Assembly (NCBI GenBank): GCA_039619475.1
Contig: CM077115.1
Location: forward strand, 482,124,400-482,188,399
DNA: 64,000 nucleotides
Source of the DNA: Icerya purchasi
Taxonomy: Eukaryota > Arthropoda > Insecta > Hemiptera > Monophlebidae
Direction of reading: 5' to 3'
The position numbers and the translations under genes were made by a program. Each line of letters starts with the position of its first letter. Position 1 is the first letter of the stretch. This document shows, one piece after another, positions 46,961 to 58,640 of the stretch. The notes beneath the pieces were generated by a model. That model did not search any database. It had not been told where the DNA came from and worked only from the letters and a program-made list of their open reading frames with translations.

Positions 46961-49900
46961 CACACACGGTACTGCATTGATGACAAGCCATTGCGGTCCG
47001 TTTCGAGTGTAGTCTTGCGTCTAAACTTAAACGTCTTCATTAGCGTCGCATATTAACTATTATACCATGTAAATTTAGCAGCAGGTATAAAATGCATCTC
47101 CCAATTTGCCTGAACGGGAGATTAGGCCAACTTATCATATCAAGTAGAGTTGCTTACATCCAGCAGTGGGTTGATATGGGGCCATATCGTGATATCGTGA
47201 AACATATAGAGTTATTAATTGGACGACCGCGTAATTTTTATGTCTCGAATAATTCAGGAATTTCGGTCGATGTGAAGTTTTTATGTCAAAAGATTAAGCT
47301 GTTAATATCTCACAATTGCGAGGAAAGAAAAGAACGAGTCTATGCACATATTTATTTTATATAAATAAATATGTGTGGGGATTTTGTCTCGTGTTCGCAT
47401 TATTAATGATGGCAGCGATTCTGAGACTAACTCGTAATATTTCATAATGGGCGCATTATGACTATTTGCGTCGAATCTTTAGCAATCTTCCTGAATTTAA
47501 TTTTTAATTCTTCAATTTCGCTTGGACTTCCTGTGTTTTACGGATTGGCTTGCGCTAGTCCACTATTTCGTACTTTTCTCCAAACTCAAAAATATAACTT
47601 TTTCGAGATTTTATTTGTGTAAAAAATTTATTTTATATTTTATTGAAAAATGGAAAAATATACAAATTAGTATTATTTTATATCTTATTAAAAAGATTAA
47701 AAAAATACAAATTTATAATTTTTCGGTTTTAAAGTACTTCAAATTTAATGTAAGTAATTTTTGTAATTAGTGGAATTCGCGACATAAGCGCAAAACATTC
47801 GGACTGATCGACATTTTGCTCGAATACTGTAATTATGTCGATTTCCGTCTTTATCGAAACACTCTAAACATTACCCACTGCTAGGCATATTATTAGCAGA
47901 GTTTCGATCGATTTTATCCGTCTCTTTATACATATGTGCGGCCGAAAATTAGATATAGACGCCTACCTGAATATAATTCTGCTAACAACAGCAGGTATGT
48001 TAGCGGAAATTTTCGGTTCCGGTAATGGTTGGCTTTTCTTTTAATGTATCATTTGGAATTACTGTTTCGAAGCTCCTCCCTGAAATATTTCACCACCGGA
48101 GCTGCTAGCTACGTTAAGTTGTTTTGAACGGCCGTAATCCCGATGATTTTCTCGCATAGCGCTTTATAGGTGTACTAGAGCTGTCGTTAACCGTGTCATC
48201 TGTTTGTTTACGAGATTAAATCGTTGTATCCTAAAAAAATGATTAAAGACAGGTTTAAACACTTTTGTTCTATTTTTAGTTTTAAACGACGCTGTGGTTG
48301 ACCGAGCTGCTCAAAGCGTTTTTTTAAAGTGCATTCTTATATACCCCAACATTTGCACTAAAGAATTCACTGCGCTGCCTCAAGGAAAGCCGTTAAGAAG
48401 AAACATTATTCAGTCGGTTTTCCATCGTTTACCAAGTGTCTATTTCCATCCGTTTTATACCGCAGTTTGCAGATAGCCTATGATGAGGAATTTTTCTCAT
48501 TAAATTTCCTGGATTTTGCGTGTATTCCTAATAATCATTCGCAACTGCGATGCCGCTGTCCATTTGGCTTCGTAGACTATGTATAGAACATATTCTCACA
48601 TTAAATTTCGTGCATTCTCTATAGCAATACTAAATCTACTTTTTTCTAACCGCATCCGTTTTTTGAACAAGAACAACGGAAAAGTTTTTTCTTCCCTTAT
48701 GAAGGGAATTTTCTCCCTACGCACACAGTGTCTGTTATTTGCTTTATCTTGACCGCAATTTGCGCCTTTCGTCATTTTAATATCCGTCGTCTGGGTAAAA
48801 AAAGACTGACGGGAAATTTTCTACACACACCGTAAAAATTATTCATGCTTCGGAACATTTTTCTGAATTCATCGCTGCCGCACTCAAATTCTCGCAATCC
48901 TAAAACCATTAATATTCCAGCTTTAATTTGCTTACTGTAATAGCCGCAATATATATTTTTTTTGTGGGGAGGGAGTTTCTTCGTGCAATCCCAACCGATA
49001 ATAGAAATTTCACTTTAGATTCGGCTGCCGATGCCTAATCATATTTCTTCTTTTTTGACACCTTTTGCCCATTTTTACCATATTGTTTATGTGTAAGTAA
49101 TTCGCCTTAATTCCTCCTTATACGATTATTTCTTCGCTACTGCGACTGTCGAACGGAGATTACAGAAGCCAACATTATTCTAGAAATATTACTCTGGCCT
49201 ACCTAGTTGAACTCTGTGACGCATTGCCATATATTCGTGATATATTATATTTTTACGACGCCTATTACGGCATTGTGTGCGAATGGAAAAACAAGTTTAT
49301 GACGTTTATTGTTCTTGTATTTTTATTACTTTTCGGTGAAACAATTTCGGTTCCGTGATTTTTCCACGTAAGATAAAAATCGGGAAGAAAAAGTAAATAC
49401 CGATAATGTTAAACCGGGTTGTATTATTACGGAAGATTAATGAAAATATCCTTTTACCTGTAGTGTTGTTCACTGGTATCTGTTTCTTGGCTCATTTAAG
49501 TACATGAATTTTTAACGAAAATACGACATATACATATATGTATATATGTGTATTTGTAAAATTTTAACGAATTCTGAACCATTTAAATTTCCAGATTTAA
49601 AACGTAATGATAATAATGATTCTTGTTCCTCTATCACTAGCAATAAAAACAAAATGAGTTTATTAACGAACTGATTTTTTAATTTTAAAGAAACTGGTTC
49701 TATTTCACTGGGTAAAATCACAGATATCTGCAGTTTGAAGTAACATATTTCGAACTTAAACAGATTACACGAAGATCTTAATAATAAAAAAAGCACCATC
49801 TTCATCTGATGGTGTTATTAAAATTATATTTTTTTATTTTCCAAATTTATTATTAACACTATTACAACTTAATATGTTGGAAATGTACTAGTATAATTAT

Positions 49901-51972
49901 GTTAAACGAACCGAACAAGGATTTGAGCAAAGTAAATATGGCTATAGGCCACAATATGCTTATTAAATTCTTTAAGTAGAAAGTTAATGAAAAAATTATT
50001 CTTAAATTTTTGAAAATTAGCAGCGCACCCGTGCCTGATGCGTACCAATACGGTTTTAGAAAATTATTTTCTACAGAATTTGCTATTGCAGATGTAACGT
50101 GATAATTTATTACAAAACAAATTTCGTTGATAGTATCCGATTAATCAGACATGCTATAAAATAGGAGCTCTATAACACAAACACTCCGCCGGTTTTTTGC
50201 AATTACAATTCCCGTTCTTATTTCTTTGTTCTCATCTCTCGGTAAGGTAAATCCGTCTCCTGTTTCTTCTCTTTTAATACCACATGGACACCTACCTTTT
50301 ATACCGCGTAACACACTGTTTATTTGCCGCATTGTAAATCTATCTTGTTTTTTTCGGTATAATAATCAAATAACGGTCTACATGTATTCTTTTTTCACGT
50401 TCAATGCGCGGAAGGAGTGTTCATAAGGGCGGGCTTAAGACACTGTAATTTTGGACACAAAAAAAAAACTGTTTAGAAAAAAAACGGCATTATTTATTAA
50501 TGAAATTTGTTAAAATTTAATTACTATCGTTACACCAGTTTAATTGCACAATAGTCTAAAATGTTTCCCATGAGCAGCTATTTAATTCCGGAATATTCCC
50601 GAAATATGTGGGGCGTGCTTGGCTAGTGAAATAAATCAGTTCTGAATTTGTAAAAATGTTCAAAATAATTTAAATGCGAAAAATAATTTTTTTTCTATAA
50701 ATTTAAGGAGGGTTTTCACACAATTTGTTGTTCAGTTCGAGGTAAGATGTAAAATTTCAATATACATTAAGAAAATACTGACACCACCTCATAGAACATT
50801 TATAAACTGCGTGATGGGGTTTGCTAGGCCACTTAAACCTTAGGCGTGTTTATATGGTATATCACAAAAGAACAACCGATGGAATCGGGTCCCCCATTGT
50901 TAAAATTAGACGATTTTTAAAATGGTGCGAATGATTGAAAGAAAAAGAAAAAGAAAAAAAAAACAATTAAAAAATACCCGAGAAGCGTTTGGAAACGCGT
51001 TTTCCCGTGACGACAAATTTATAATCGATCACGGTGTACTTATAATTTTCATACATTGTCTAACTGCCCTTTTAAGTGTGTATGTGTGCGTGTACATGTC
51101 GATTTATGGTTTAAACAGGTACGACGCATTTAACGGTGTTAAGAAAGCGTGTCCTGATATGATTTTTCATACGACGTACATCGAAAAACAATTCACATGG
51201 CTAATTTTTGGTGTATCATGGAAATGTCCAGCTTAGTTCCTTATGCTGTTCTCGCTGTCATTAAAAGAATATTTAATTGCGTTCGGAGGACCGTTTCTGA
51301 TAGCTTCACGATTTCGTAAAGCTATTCGAAACACGTCGGAACGCCTAATAATTAAATATTATTTTATAAAAAGTGTGTTTGCGCGAATTTTATTTGCGTT
51401 AACCGGTAGAATAACACGCGTATTTAAACATTGACGTCAAGATTTATTCTCAGTACTGTCCGCGTTCTGACCGAACATTAATGACCATCGTTGATTACTT
51501 TTAGACGGTCCTGAGACATTCACCCGTGATTATTAAGTAAACGCTGTTGTTTGTTCCTTTCTTCGTCAACTTCGTCCGAGTGTTAGCTTTTGGTGTCTTT
51601 ATTGTCTGTTTCATCCTGTCCAAATACTAACATATATGTAAGTGTGTGTAATCTTTCGATACACTTACCGTTCGCGTCATCAGACTTTTATTATTTTTCG
51701 CGTCTTTTGGCTTGTGCGCGATGGTTTTCAACGTTCCACCATATTAGTCTTACTTGACCATTCTTATTATTAATCTTTTTTTTATCCGATCAAGTGACGC
51801 ACTCTCACCTTTTATCGTATTTTGTTACCCTCCTTTCATTAGTGCTTCGATTATTTTACTCTTTTACTTGCATTGTTGTTATTTTAGGAGTTGACATCTG
51901 ATTCTCTGAATTGTCATGATCTAGGTTGACTACTTTTATTTTTTTTTGTACGCTTATCTGTGATTTTTTTTT
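46961..51972. other. Gene-poor region
   Basis: About 5 kb of AT-rich DNA with no recognised gene. The frame at 47092-47364 (plus, 90 codons, starting MHLPICLNGRLGQLIISSRV) has a more balanced composition than most but no motif. Frames at 50922-51236 and 51243-51434 (plus) likewise have no recognised domain. No copies of the families A, C or D were noticed here. Confidence 0.4.
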
Positions 51973-52225
51973 GGGGTGGCCACACTTAACCGGGAAAACC
52001 GGATATAAATCCGGAATTTTTTTGGTAAAACCAAGGGGAAAAAAGGAAAACGATAGTTGTTTTGATGGGGGGTGGGGGCATTTGAAGTGGAAAGAAAATG
52101 CATTTTTTAATATGCTTTACTCGATAATAAATTAGAAAAAAAAAAAAATTTTATGCTGCGGCGGTCGAACATTATCAGTAGTAACGGAGGAATTCCGTTC
52201 TTTTCTAAAACAGCAGCTATTCCTT
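51973..52225 (+). repeat. Dispersed repeat family D, copy 3
   Basis: Starts GGTGGCCACACTTAACCGGG, contains TGCATTTTTTAATATGCTTT, a CTCGATAATAAATTA word and the core GCTGCGGCGGTC (52155-52166), then GAACATTATCAGTAGTAACG. It matches copies 1 and 2 mostly around the core, and the block between 52020 and 52090 is unrelated or strongly diverged. Confidence 0.7.
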
Positions 52226-53689
52226 TCCTATCCGTCACACATAATGTTGATTTGTTCATCTGTGTCAATATCCGACTGAATCGAAATTTAACTGACTTCT
52301 AATTTTGACATAACCCTCGGCAAAAAAAAAAAAAAAAAAAAAAAAAAATTGCTGTTTATGCTCTACCGCATATCTATTTGCTCTTGTTCAATTGCATCTC
52401 AGAAGCATTAAATTTTAATTGCTGGGAAGAAGCTAGACATTTCGATGAACTGCATTCCGAGAGCATTTTTTTTCCCCCATTTTTAAGTTACTTCAGGTAC
52501 GTTGACTTGTTTAATCAATTTTTCCTGCGCGGTTTTATCGGATTCTTTCTTCCGTTTTTAGCACTAAAACTGAGATTCGGCGAACCAGGTTTTCAATGAC
52601 TGTCCCCTTGGGTTCAATGTCAAGAGTGTAGCACAAAGTTAAACTGCATTTGATTTATCTCCGCGCGATTAAACCGCGAACCTTTGAAACGTTAAAAGTA
52701 AACATCGAAATTCGTGGCGTTGGGCTCAAGTTATTGCAGTCATCGAGTTCAGCAAATTTGCTCGTGTGTGCCCCACATTAAACGCAATAAAAAAAGAGTT
52801 TTTTTCTTTCTTTTTTGTTTGTTTCTTTTTTCGGTCTGGCAATAAGCCGTTTGGCCATTAGCAAAAATCGATGCAGGAATGATGTCGACTGATGGGGGAG
52901 GAAATACGTAACGTTCAAAATGAAATAATGAATGTTGCAGACAAACATTGGCCGTAAATGTATAACTTAACCCACCAACGCCTGTCTAGAAATATTAGGA
53001 AATTGCCCAGACCGAGTGATGTGTATTGGGCGCTAAAGCTTGACTGAGCAGCGAACACCGGGGCAAAGTGATTTGCACATCACGTATAAAATAAATGCAG
53101 CAAATAAAGGTGGCGTAAATGATATTTAATATAACCCACAAATGCCGGAATCAGTCGGGAAAGAAAGCTGCCCAAGCTGGGACCGAGACGCGTGGAGTAT
53201 CCGAACACGAAAATTATAATAGGAAATCTCACCTATGGTCAGAAGTTGTTTAGGATAATAAATTTCTAATAATAAAATATCAGTTTACATAGTTACACTA
53301 GCAGGACGCCGTTCAATAATATAAATCTACACATAACAACATGTACGCGGCGGTCGCTGTGACGCAGAAGGCTATGGCTGTGAATAGTGTAGAAAGGAAA
53401 GATCTTAGAAGACATTAATTGTTCAAAATTCGGTAATGTTCGTTTAATGTTCGACTGAAATAATTTTTATTTTATTTAAAATTATATTCTTGACTTGAAA
53501 CCCACGGAGAAAGCCTCCGTTTAATATTCGTGTGGACTAACTGAATGATGGAAGACAAAAAGGTATTAAATATAATCCAAAGAAACTATTATTGCATTGA
53601 GATTTTCTTATTATTAATTTTTTTCGCCGAGTTTAATAGTTTTTGGTTTTTTGTTTGTTCGTTTGTTTTTGTTTTTTTCGCTGCACATA
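52226..53689. other. No gene recognised; local tandem duplication
   Basis: A 27-base A-run lies at 52322-52348. At about 52932-53200 two diverged copies of a segment follow one another at an offset of about 155-161 bp: TGTTGCAGACAAACATTGGC...GTAAATG...TAACCCACCAACGCC...ATTGCCCAGACCG (first) and TGCAGCAAATAAAGGTGGC...GTAAATG...TAACCCACAAATGCC...CTGCCCAAGCTGG (second). No gene is recognised. Confidence 0.5.
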
Positions 53690-53968
53690 GCGCAGTAGCC
53701 TAGTAAGTAAGGTGCTTGGCTACCAAACCAGAAGTGTCACAGGTTGGAGACTAGTCTCGTCCCGGATCCAAGTCGCTTCCCAGGTTTACTCAAACTGAAA
53801 TCGAATTGGGTACGGAGAAATCTGGGAAAGCAAAGAGGTGACCGAGAGAAAGAAATTGATCCCAATATTTTCTTTAGACCCATTAGGTTTAGTATCATTA
53901 TGAAAAGCTTAACTTCGTAATCCGTGATACTCCATCAAGGATATGTCAGACTTTCTTTTACTTACATC
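53690..53968 (+). mobile_element. tRNA-derived SINE, copy 2
   Basis: Begins near GCGCAGTAGCCTAGTAAGTA, continues AAGGTGCTTGGCTACCAAAC and GGTTGGAGACT (53742-53752; B-box-like), and has the 3' block CCCATTAGGTTTAGTATCAT followed by TATGAAAAGCTTAACTTCG. The copy at 3225-3527 (minus) shares all these blocks. The element lies about 100 bp upstream of the exon at 54074. A T/G-rich stretch (53638-53678) precedes it. Confidence 0.75.
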
Positions 53969-54073
53969 CGTATATAATATAATATATATTTATAGTTCTA
54001 CGGAATATCTATTGATACTAAAGCTTAATTGTTATTTATCTGTTGTACTGAGAATATTTTTAATTTTTTGCAG

Positions 54074-54220
54074 ATTATAGGAGTACAACAGTATATTGTA
54101 AAACCGACTACGGTAGAAGCGGAAGAAAATGTCCTGTCGGAACAAGTTACCACTGAAACTAAACTTACCGAAGATCTCGTTAGGAATTTGGGCATACCTT
54201 TAGAAGTGGCTGTAAAGCAA
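54074..54220 (+). CDS. Probable internal exon of an unidentified host gene
   Basis: A T-rich tract ending TTTTTTGCAG precedes base 54074, and GTAAGTT follows base 54220, so both splice sites are strong. The enclosed 147 bp are exactly 49 codons, open in phase 0/0, beginning IIGVQQYIVKPTTVEAEENV and ending LGIPLEVAVKQ. The frame meets a stop two codons past the donor, as expected for an exon. The composition (acidic, Thr/Val/Glu-rich, codon use less AT-biased than the surroundings) is unlike the random frames nearby. I do not recognise the protein family. No further exon is seen up to the window end. An upstream candidate is the ATG|GTAAGC at 44961, which is in a compatible phase. Confidence 0.75.
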
Positions 54221-55059
54221 GTAAGTTAAAATTAACGCTTTTTTTTTCTTTCTTTTGTCTTCTTTTTTTTTATAATTTCAGTCAAAGAAGATGAAAATAA
54301 AATATAATACGCTCCGAAACTATTTTTAAAGTCGCAAAGAATGCTTTATCCCGAGCGAATCTGCTGATAGTACAATATCCGCCATCAATTTAAAATAAAT
54401 GAATTGGTATTTTAATTTGTAAAATTTATATTTTTATATTTACAAATAATTTGAAACGCGGCAACGCATGACAGCATAAATCGATTTTAATACAGTACAA
54501 CTTTTAATCCGTATTTCGAATGTTAACTTTGCAGACGTAATTTCTGAGCATTTAATTGATTTTAGTTTTCATAAAAGCTAATTTTTCATACCTTACCAGC
54601 TAAACTATTGATTAACAATCTGATTTTTCTCTTACGTCGAATTAGTGGCCGACCAAAGAATGGCGCGAGGCAATAATTTTAAGTGTATTCAAAAAGCACA
54701 TTCGAAATGTATCGCTTTGAGCGTACAGCTCTTTTTGTTGCATTAATTCCGACTTCGGGATAAAACGTAAAGAATTCAAAATTGGAGATTTTTTAAATTT
54801 AAATTAGCTAACACGCTAAAAAGTGAAATAAAAACTTTATTATTCTCACTAGATAGCGTTAACATCGCGCATTTGTCGCAAAATCAATAGCATTATATCT
54901 TCAAAAGCACCGGGGGAGATGTTTTTGCGAAATTCCCTATAATTAAATAGTACAGCAATTAATTGCCTGGCGAGATTTAATACGGTTATACAACCAGGCC
55001 GTGACTTTCAATAGTTGGAAGATTAAAATTACTGTATATTCAAAAATAAAGTAGTCTCA
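54221..55059. other. Probable intron sequence, no further features
   Basis: Follows the splice donor at 54221. It is AT-rich, with a pyrimidine-rich stretch at 54240-54280 and no second acceptor with a following open frame that I could support. Confidence 0.45.
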
Positions 55060-55960
55060 ACGGACTGTAGCAGCTACCTCCCGATAAGATTGTCGCATAT
55101 GCTGAAAATACTTGAACCCGGGGTAACAACGGAGTATTGTAGAAGTAACGACAAACCGGTGCGGCTTTGTCAGAGGCTACGGTACAACTGATGCAATTTT
55201 TTCGCACTGTGTACATGATGGAGGGACACCGAGAGAAGTGAGAAAAACTTGCTTTAATAGGCATGGATTTGATCGTGTTCCACGTCACCTCATTTAGCGT
55301 GCACTACGTGATCACGGAGTTGTAGAAAAGTTGATAAGATGGGTGCAAATTTTATACAAAATCAAATGCACAGTGGGCAAATTCGATGCCTATCACATCT
55401 GTATTTTATAAAATATATCAGGGCTTCGCACTCTCGCCGCCTCTATTGTTTAATACAGTAATCGATTCACTTACACGGGATATGCAAACTCCATTAACCT
55501 TGGACACCGTTGTGTATGCGGCTAATATTGCATTAACTGCCGGATACCAAAAAGATGCATCTAGGATAGAGTACGATTATGGAGTAACCACTTAGAAAAA
55601 TGTAAAAAACCAAATACGTGGCAATGGGGACGTAAATGTAATAAGATCTGTCCGAGTCGGTAGTGTACGACTGCCTCGAAAAGACAGATACCTCTGGTTT
55701 TATGTACAGGCGCAGCCTGCTGTGGTATAGCTAATCCGCGGACGCATAAATAATGCTTGAATGAAGTGTAGCGATTAAAACGTATGCCAGTTTTGTTGAA
55801 GTTATAAGTTTACCGAACTAATTGTCCACCTAGTTGCTTCTTTGTGGCGCAGAGTGCCGACCACACAGAGTTACTAGGCGGGAAGAACAAGCACTAGATG
55901 TGATGGAAATACGATGTTGTTACGGTGGCCACTGGGTATCCGCCCACCTGAACGGTGCCA
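55060..55960 (+). pseudogene. RTE-like LINE reverse transcriptase remnant
   Basis: Blocks in changing frames follow the order of RTE-type reverse transcriptases: LPIRLLSHMLKILE (about 55075-55115), QxCGFVxGYGTTDAIF-like sequence (about 55155-55205), FDRVPRHLI.RALRDHGVVE (about 55265-55330), LIRWVQILYK (about 55333-55362), FALSPPLLFNTVIDSLTRDM (about 55427-55485) and VVYAANIALTAG (about 55510-55545). This last block is motif C with the catalytic pair replaced by Ala-Asn. Later come INNA.MK and VMEIRCCYGGHW-type sequence near 55755 and 55895-55930. Many stops; the copy is dead. It lies in the same strand as the host exon but within its presumed intron. Confidence 0.8.
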
Positions 55961-56129
55961 GGTGCCTAGGAAACGACTCGTACCTGTCACATAGTAGGGT
56001 TTGAGTTTGAAGTGCAGGGCATCCACCGATACCATTGTGGAGCCGATTTCAGATATAAGCGCGACATACAAGTCTTAAAAAGAGGTTTTTTGTCGAATTA
56101 ATCTTCCGTATGCGATTATTCAATAATTA

Positions 56130-56657
56130 TGTGAGCTGTTTTTCTTTCAATTTGGACCCCTCCCCTTCTTCCATTAGAAGTGTGATTTGGTGGGACCCCC
56201 CTTATCCTAACGTGAGATTTACACTATATGCAGTTGTTAAAGGAGACTAAATTTATTTTTATAAAGCAGAAAAATAATACAACGTTAAACGATAACGAAT
56301 TTATTTAAATTTAGTAAAATTAAAAGTAAAAGCCCCAGACATTTTTCACTCACTCCCTATGAATTCATGTACTATACCGGGTTTTATTTATTTTAAAAAC
56401 TCCGAATGTTTTTGTTTTTTTTTTTTTTTTTACTTTTTCTTTATTCTCGAAATAATAAAAGTTTCGAATAGCCATGAGATTTTTAAGCGGCTAAAATGGG
56501 ACACTCCAAAAGAAGTAAAAGAAAAATTCAATAAATTTTTTTTTTCTATTATCTGTATAATAATATATATTCTTAAAGTTGACGTGAGATTTTCAATTAT
56601 CCTCCTCCCAGTTTAAATGAGATTTCGCTGGACCTCCCCGCTCAATTTGAGCTCACG
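56130..56657. mobile_element. MITE with GTGAGCT ends
   Basis: The left end reads TTATGTGAGCT and the right end, reverse complemented, TTACGTGAGCT; further in, CAATTTGGACCCCTCC and the complement CAAATTGAGCGGGGAGG are similar. The word TAATTA flanks both sides (56124-56129 and 56658-56663), which may be the target duplication. The motif GTGAGATTT recurs inside (for instance 56212, 56584). Interior AT-rich, no transposase. Superfamily not decided. Confidence 0.7.
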
Positions 56658-56663
56658 TAATTA

Positions 56664-58160
56664 TTAATGGATGTCCCCTATGACCAATAATTCCAAGCCT
56701 TGTTAAGACCGTTATCAAATGTTTTTCTCATTCTTCGGTCATATTTTTCTTCATCATCCTACACCGCCAGCTTCAATCTGATTAGCTGCCATTTGAAAAC
56801 ATTGTTCGTGCTCCGCATTATCCGTCCTGCGTTTTTCGGCGAAAGCAACGGTTTTGCTGCAAACGAACGACCGCCGCGCGTGTGTTTATTTCACGGTTCT
56901 TGTTTATTACCATTTATGATTTTGATTATTTCTCAGGAACAGAAGAGATGCTTAGTATTTTCATCTCATTGTAGATTTTCTGCGTGATAAGTCCGTGTTT
57001 TCCATTCCCCGGCCGAATGAATCTATACCCCAAGCGTTCTTAAACTACACCGCGATCGCTTAAATGTATACACATACATGTGGTATGTAAAATGTACCGA
57101 AAATTCCTAAAGCGAAAAAATTAACCAGCTCGTTAGACGGCGGGAATTTGCGAAATATTTAAAATTCTTTTGGTCGCGTATATTATAATAGTTGTACTAC
57201 GGGCGCTCAGAATGCCAATGAATGAGACTACGAAACGTGTTAAAGTTTATGAATACTAAATACTGACAATTCCATTTTTTCGTGATTTCGCCGCAGTTCG
57301 AGCTTCAAATCTCCGGTTTCCTTTAAAAAAAACTAAGTCAGTTTTTCTTGCGTATACATATACTACGAAGAGTTTAATATTCTACGCTTTTGAATGTTCT
57401 TTTATTTATTTTTTTTTTTTTTTTTTGTGTCATTTTTAAGAACTTTTTACTGTAATGTAATGTATTTGTTCAGAATCAAAACAACTGACAAGACTGCGTC
57501 AAGGCGATGCCGTTGCTGTTGTAGGAAGCCAGAGTTGTAACATGTTTGTGGAGATATTTCAACGGAAGTTTAAATATTTTTTATTATCGATCGCTCGAGC
57601 GGAAATAAATTCTCGCACTATTTTTGTGAATGTTCATTGGTTATTACCATTTCAGAATTTTGTATTTGGACGATTTATGAAATGTATAAGATCTAGGTAA
57701 AAATTGTATGCGTTTTCGTCGTAACCGAATTATCAGTTCAGAGCGGGCTTTTATGGTAAGATAGCGCTATTTTGTAAATGACAACATTAGATGAATTTTT
57801 TTTTTTTTTTTCAAATTCCACTCTAGACTTCGATACTTTATTTTCCTCTAATTAATATTTTCCTTTTTAAGGTTTTTACATTTTTTAAAATTTCACTGCT
57901 CTACTAAACGCTCACCGCTTGGAAGAATCGTCCGATCCGTTATAACCCCCAAATTTTATTCTAGTGTCCATGCATTAATACGCAGGTGTTTTTTTTTTGC
58001 TTTTTTGGGGAAGGGGGTACCAATTACAAACACTGACCCAGCGCAATTGATTTTTTTTTTTGATTTTTTTATTTATTTATTTTTATTTTAGAAGTTTCAA
58101 TGTGCGACAGTGGAAATGGAACCTGGTTCTCTATCGGAACGAAACATAACTAATCAAAAC
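56664..58160. other. No gene recognised
   Basis: AT-rich DNA with T-runs near 57408-57426, 57797-57812 and 58050-58060. The plus-strand frame at 56700-56987 (95 codons) has no motif. Nothing else is seen. Confidence 0.4.
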
Positions 58161-58162
58161 TA

Positions 58163-58186
58163 AGGTAGAGGTACCAGTAATTGACA
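58163..58186 (+). repeat. Left terminal inverted repeat of the pogo-like element
   Basis: Begins AGGTAGAGGTACCAGTAATT and ends GACA. Identical in complement to 61531-61554. Base 58187 no longer matches. Confidence 0.97.
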
Positions 58187-58360
58187 CCTTAAGCATTTCC
58201 CCCCTTTTAATAGCGAATAATAACTCTCTGTTTTTAGCTATCGATTTCTTTCTCATAGATAATGATTAAGGAATGTTTACTTAATATTTTCCTTTTTAGT
58301 TTTACTTTGCATTTCAATTACAACCTCGACAAGATAACTTCAAAGTGAGAATTGTAAAAA

Positions 58361-58421
58361 GTACCAGTGATTGACATATCACAAAGCTGACGTTCCAGTG
58401 ATTGACGCCCAATGATTGACA
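58361..58421 (+). repeat. Left subterminal repeats of the pogo-like element
   Basis: Three copies of a shared word follow each other: GTACCAGTGATTGACA (58361-58376), TTCCAGTGATTGACG (58393-58407) and CAATGATTGACA (58410-58421). The same word is the inner part of the terminal repeat (GTACCAGTAATTGACA). They are probably extra transposase-binding sites. Confidence 0.85.
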
Positions 58422-58640
58422 TAATAAAATTTTCTCATTTTTTGAATTATTTTTGATAAATCGTTAAAAATTAAATAGAAGATGACATATCTTTAAGTAT
58501 TGGTGATGTATAAGATATATAATTGCAGTGGTAAATAATGAATAAGGTATTTTAAGGTTTAGTTCAAAATTTATTTTAAAAAAAATCAGCACAAAATTAA
58601 CTTACATTTAAATTTAAACTACTTAAACTAATTTCAAATT

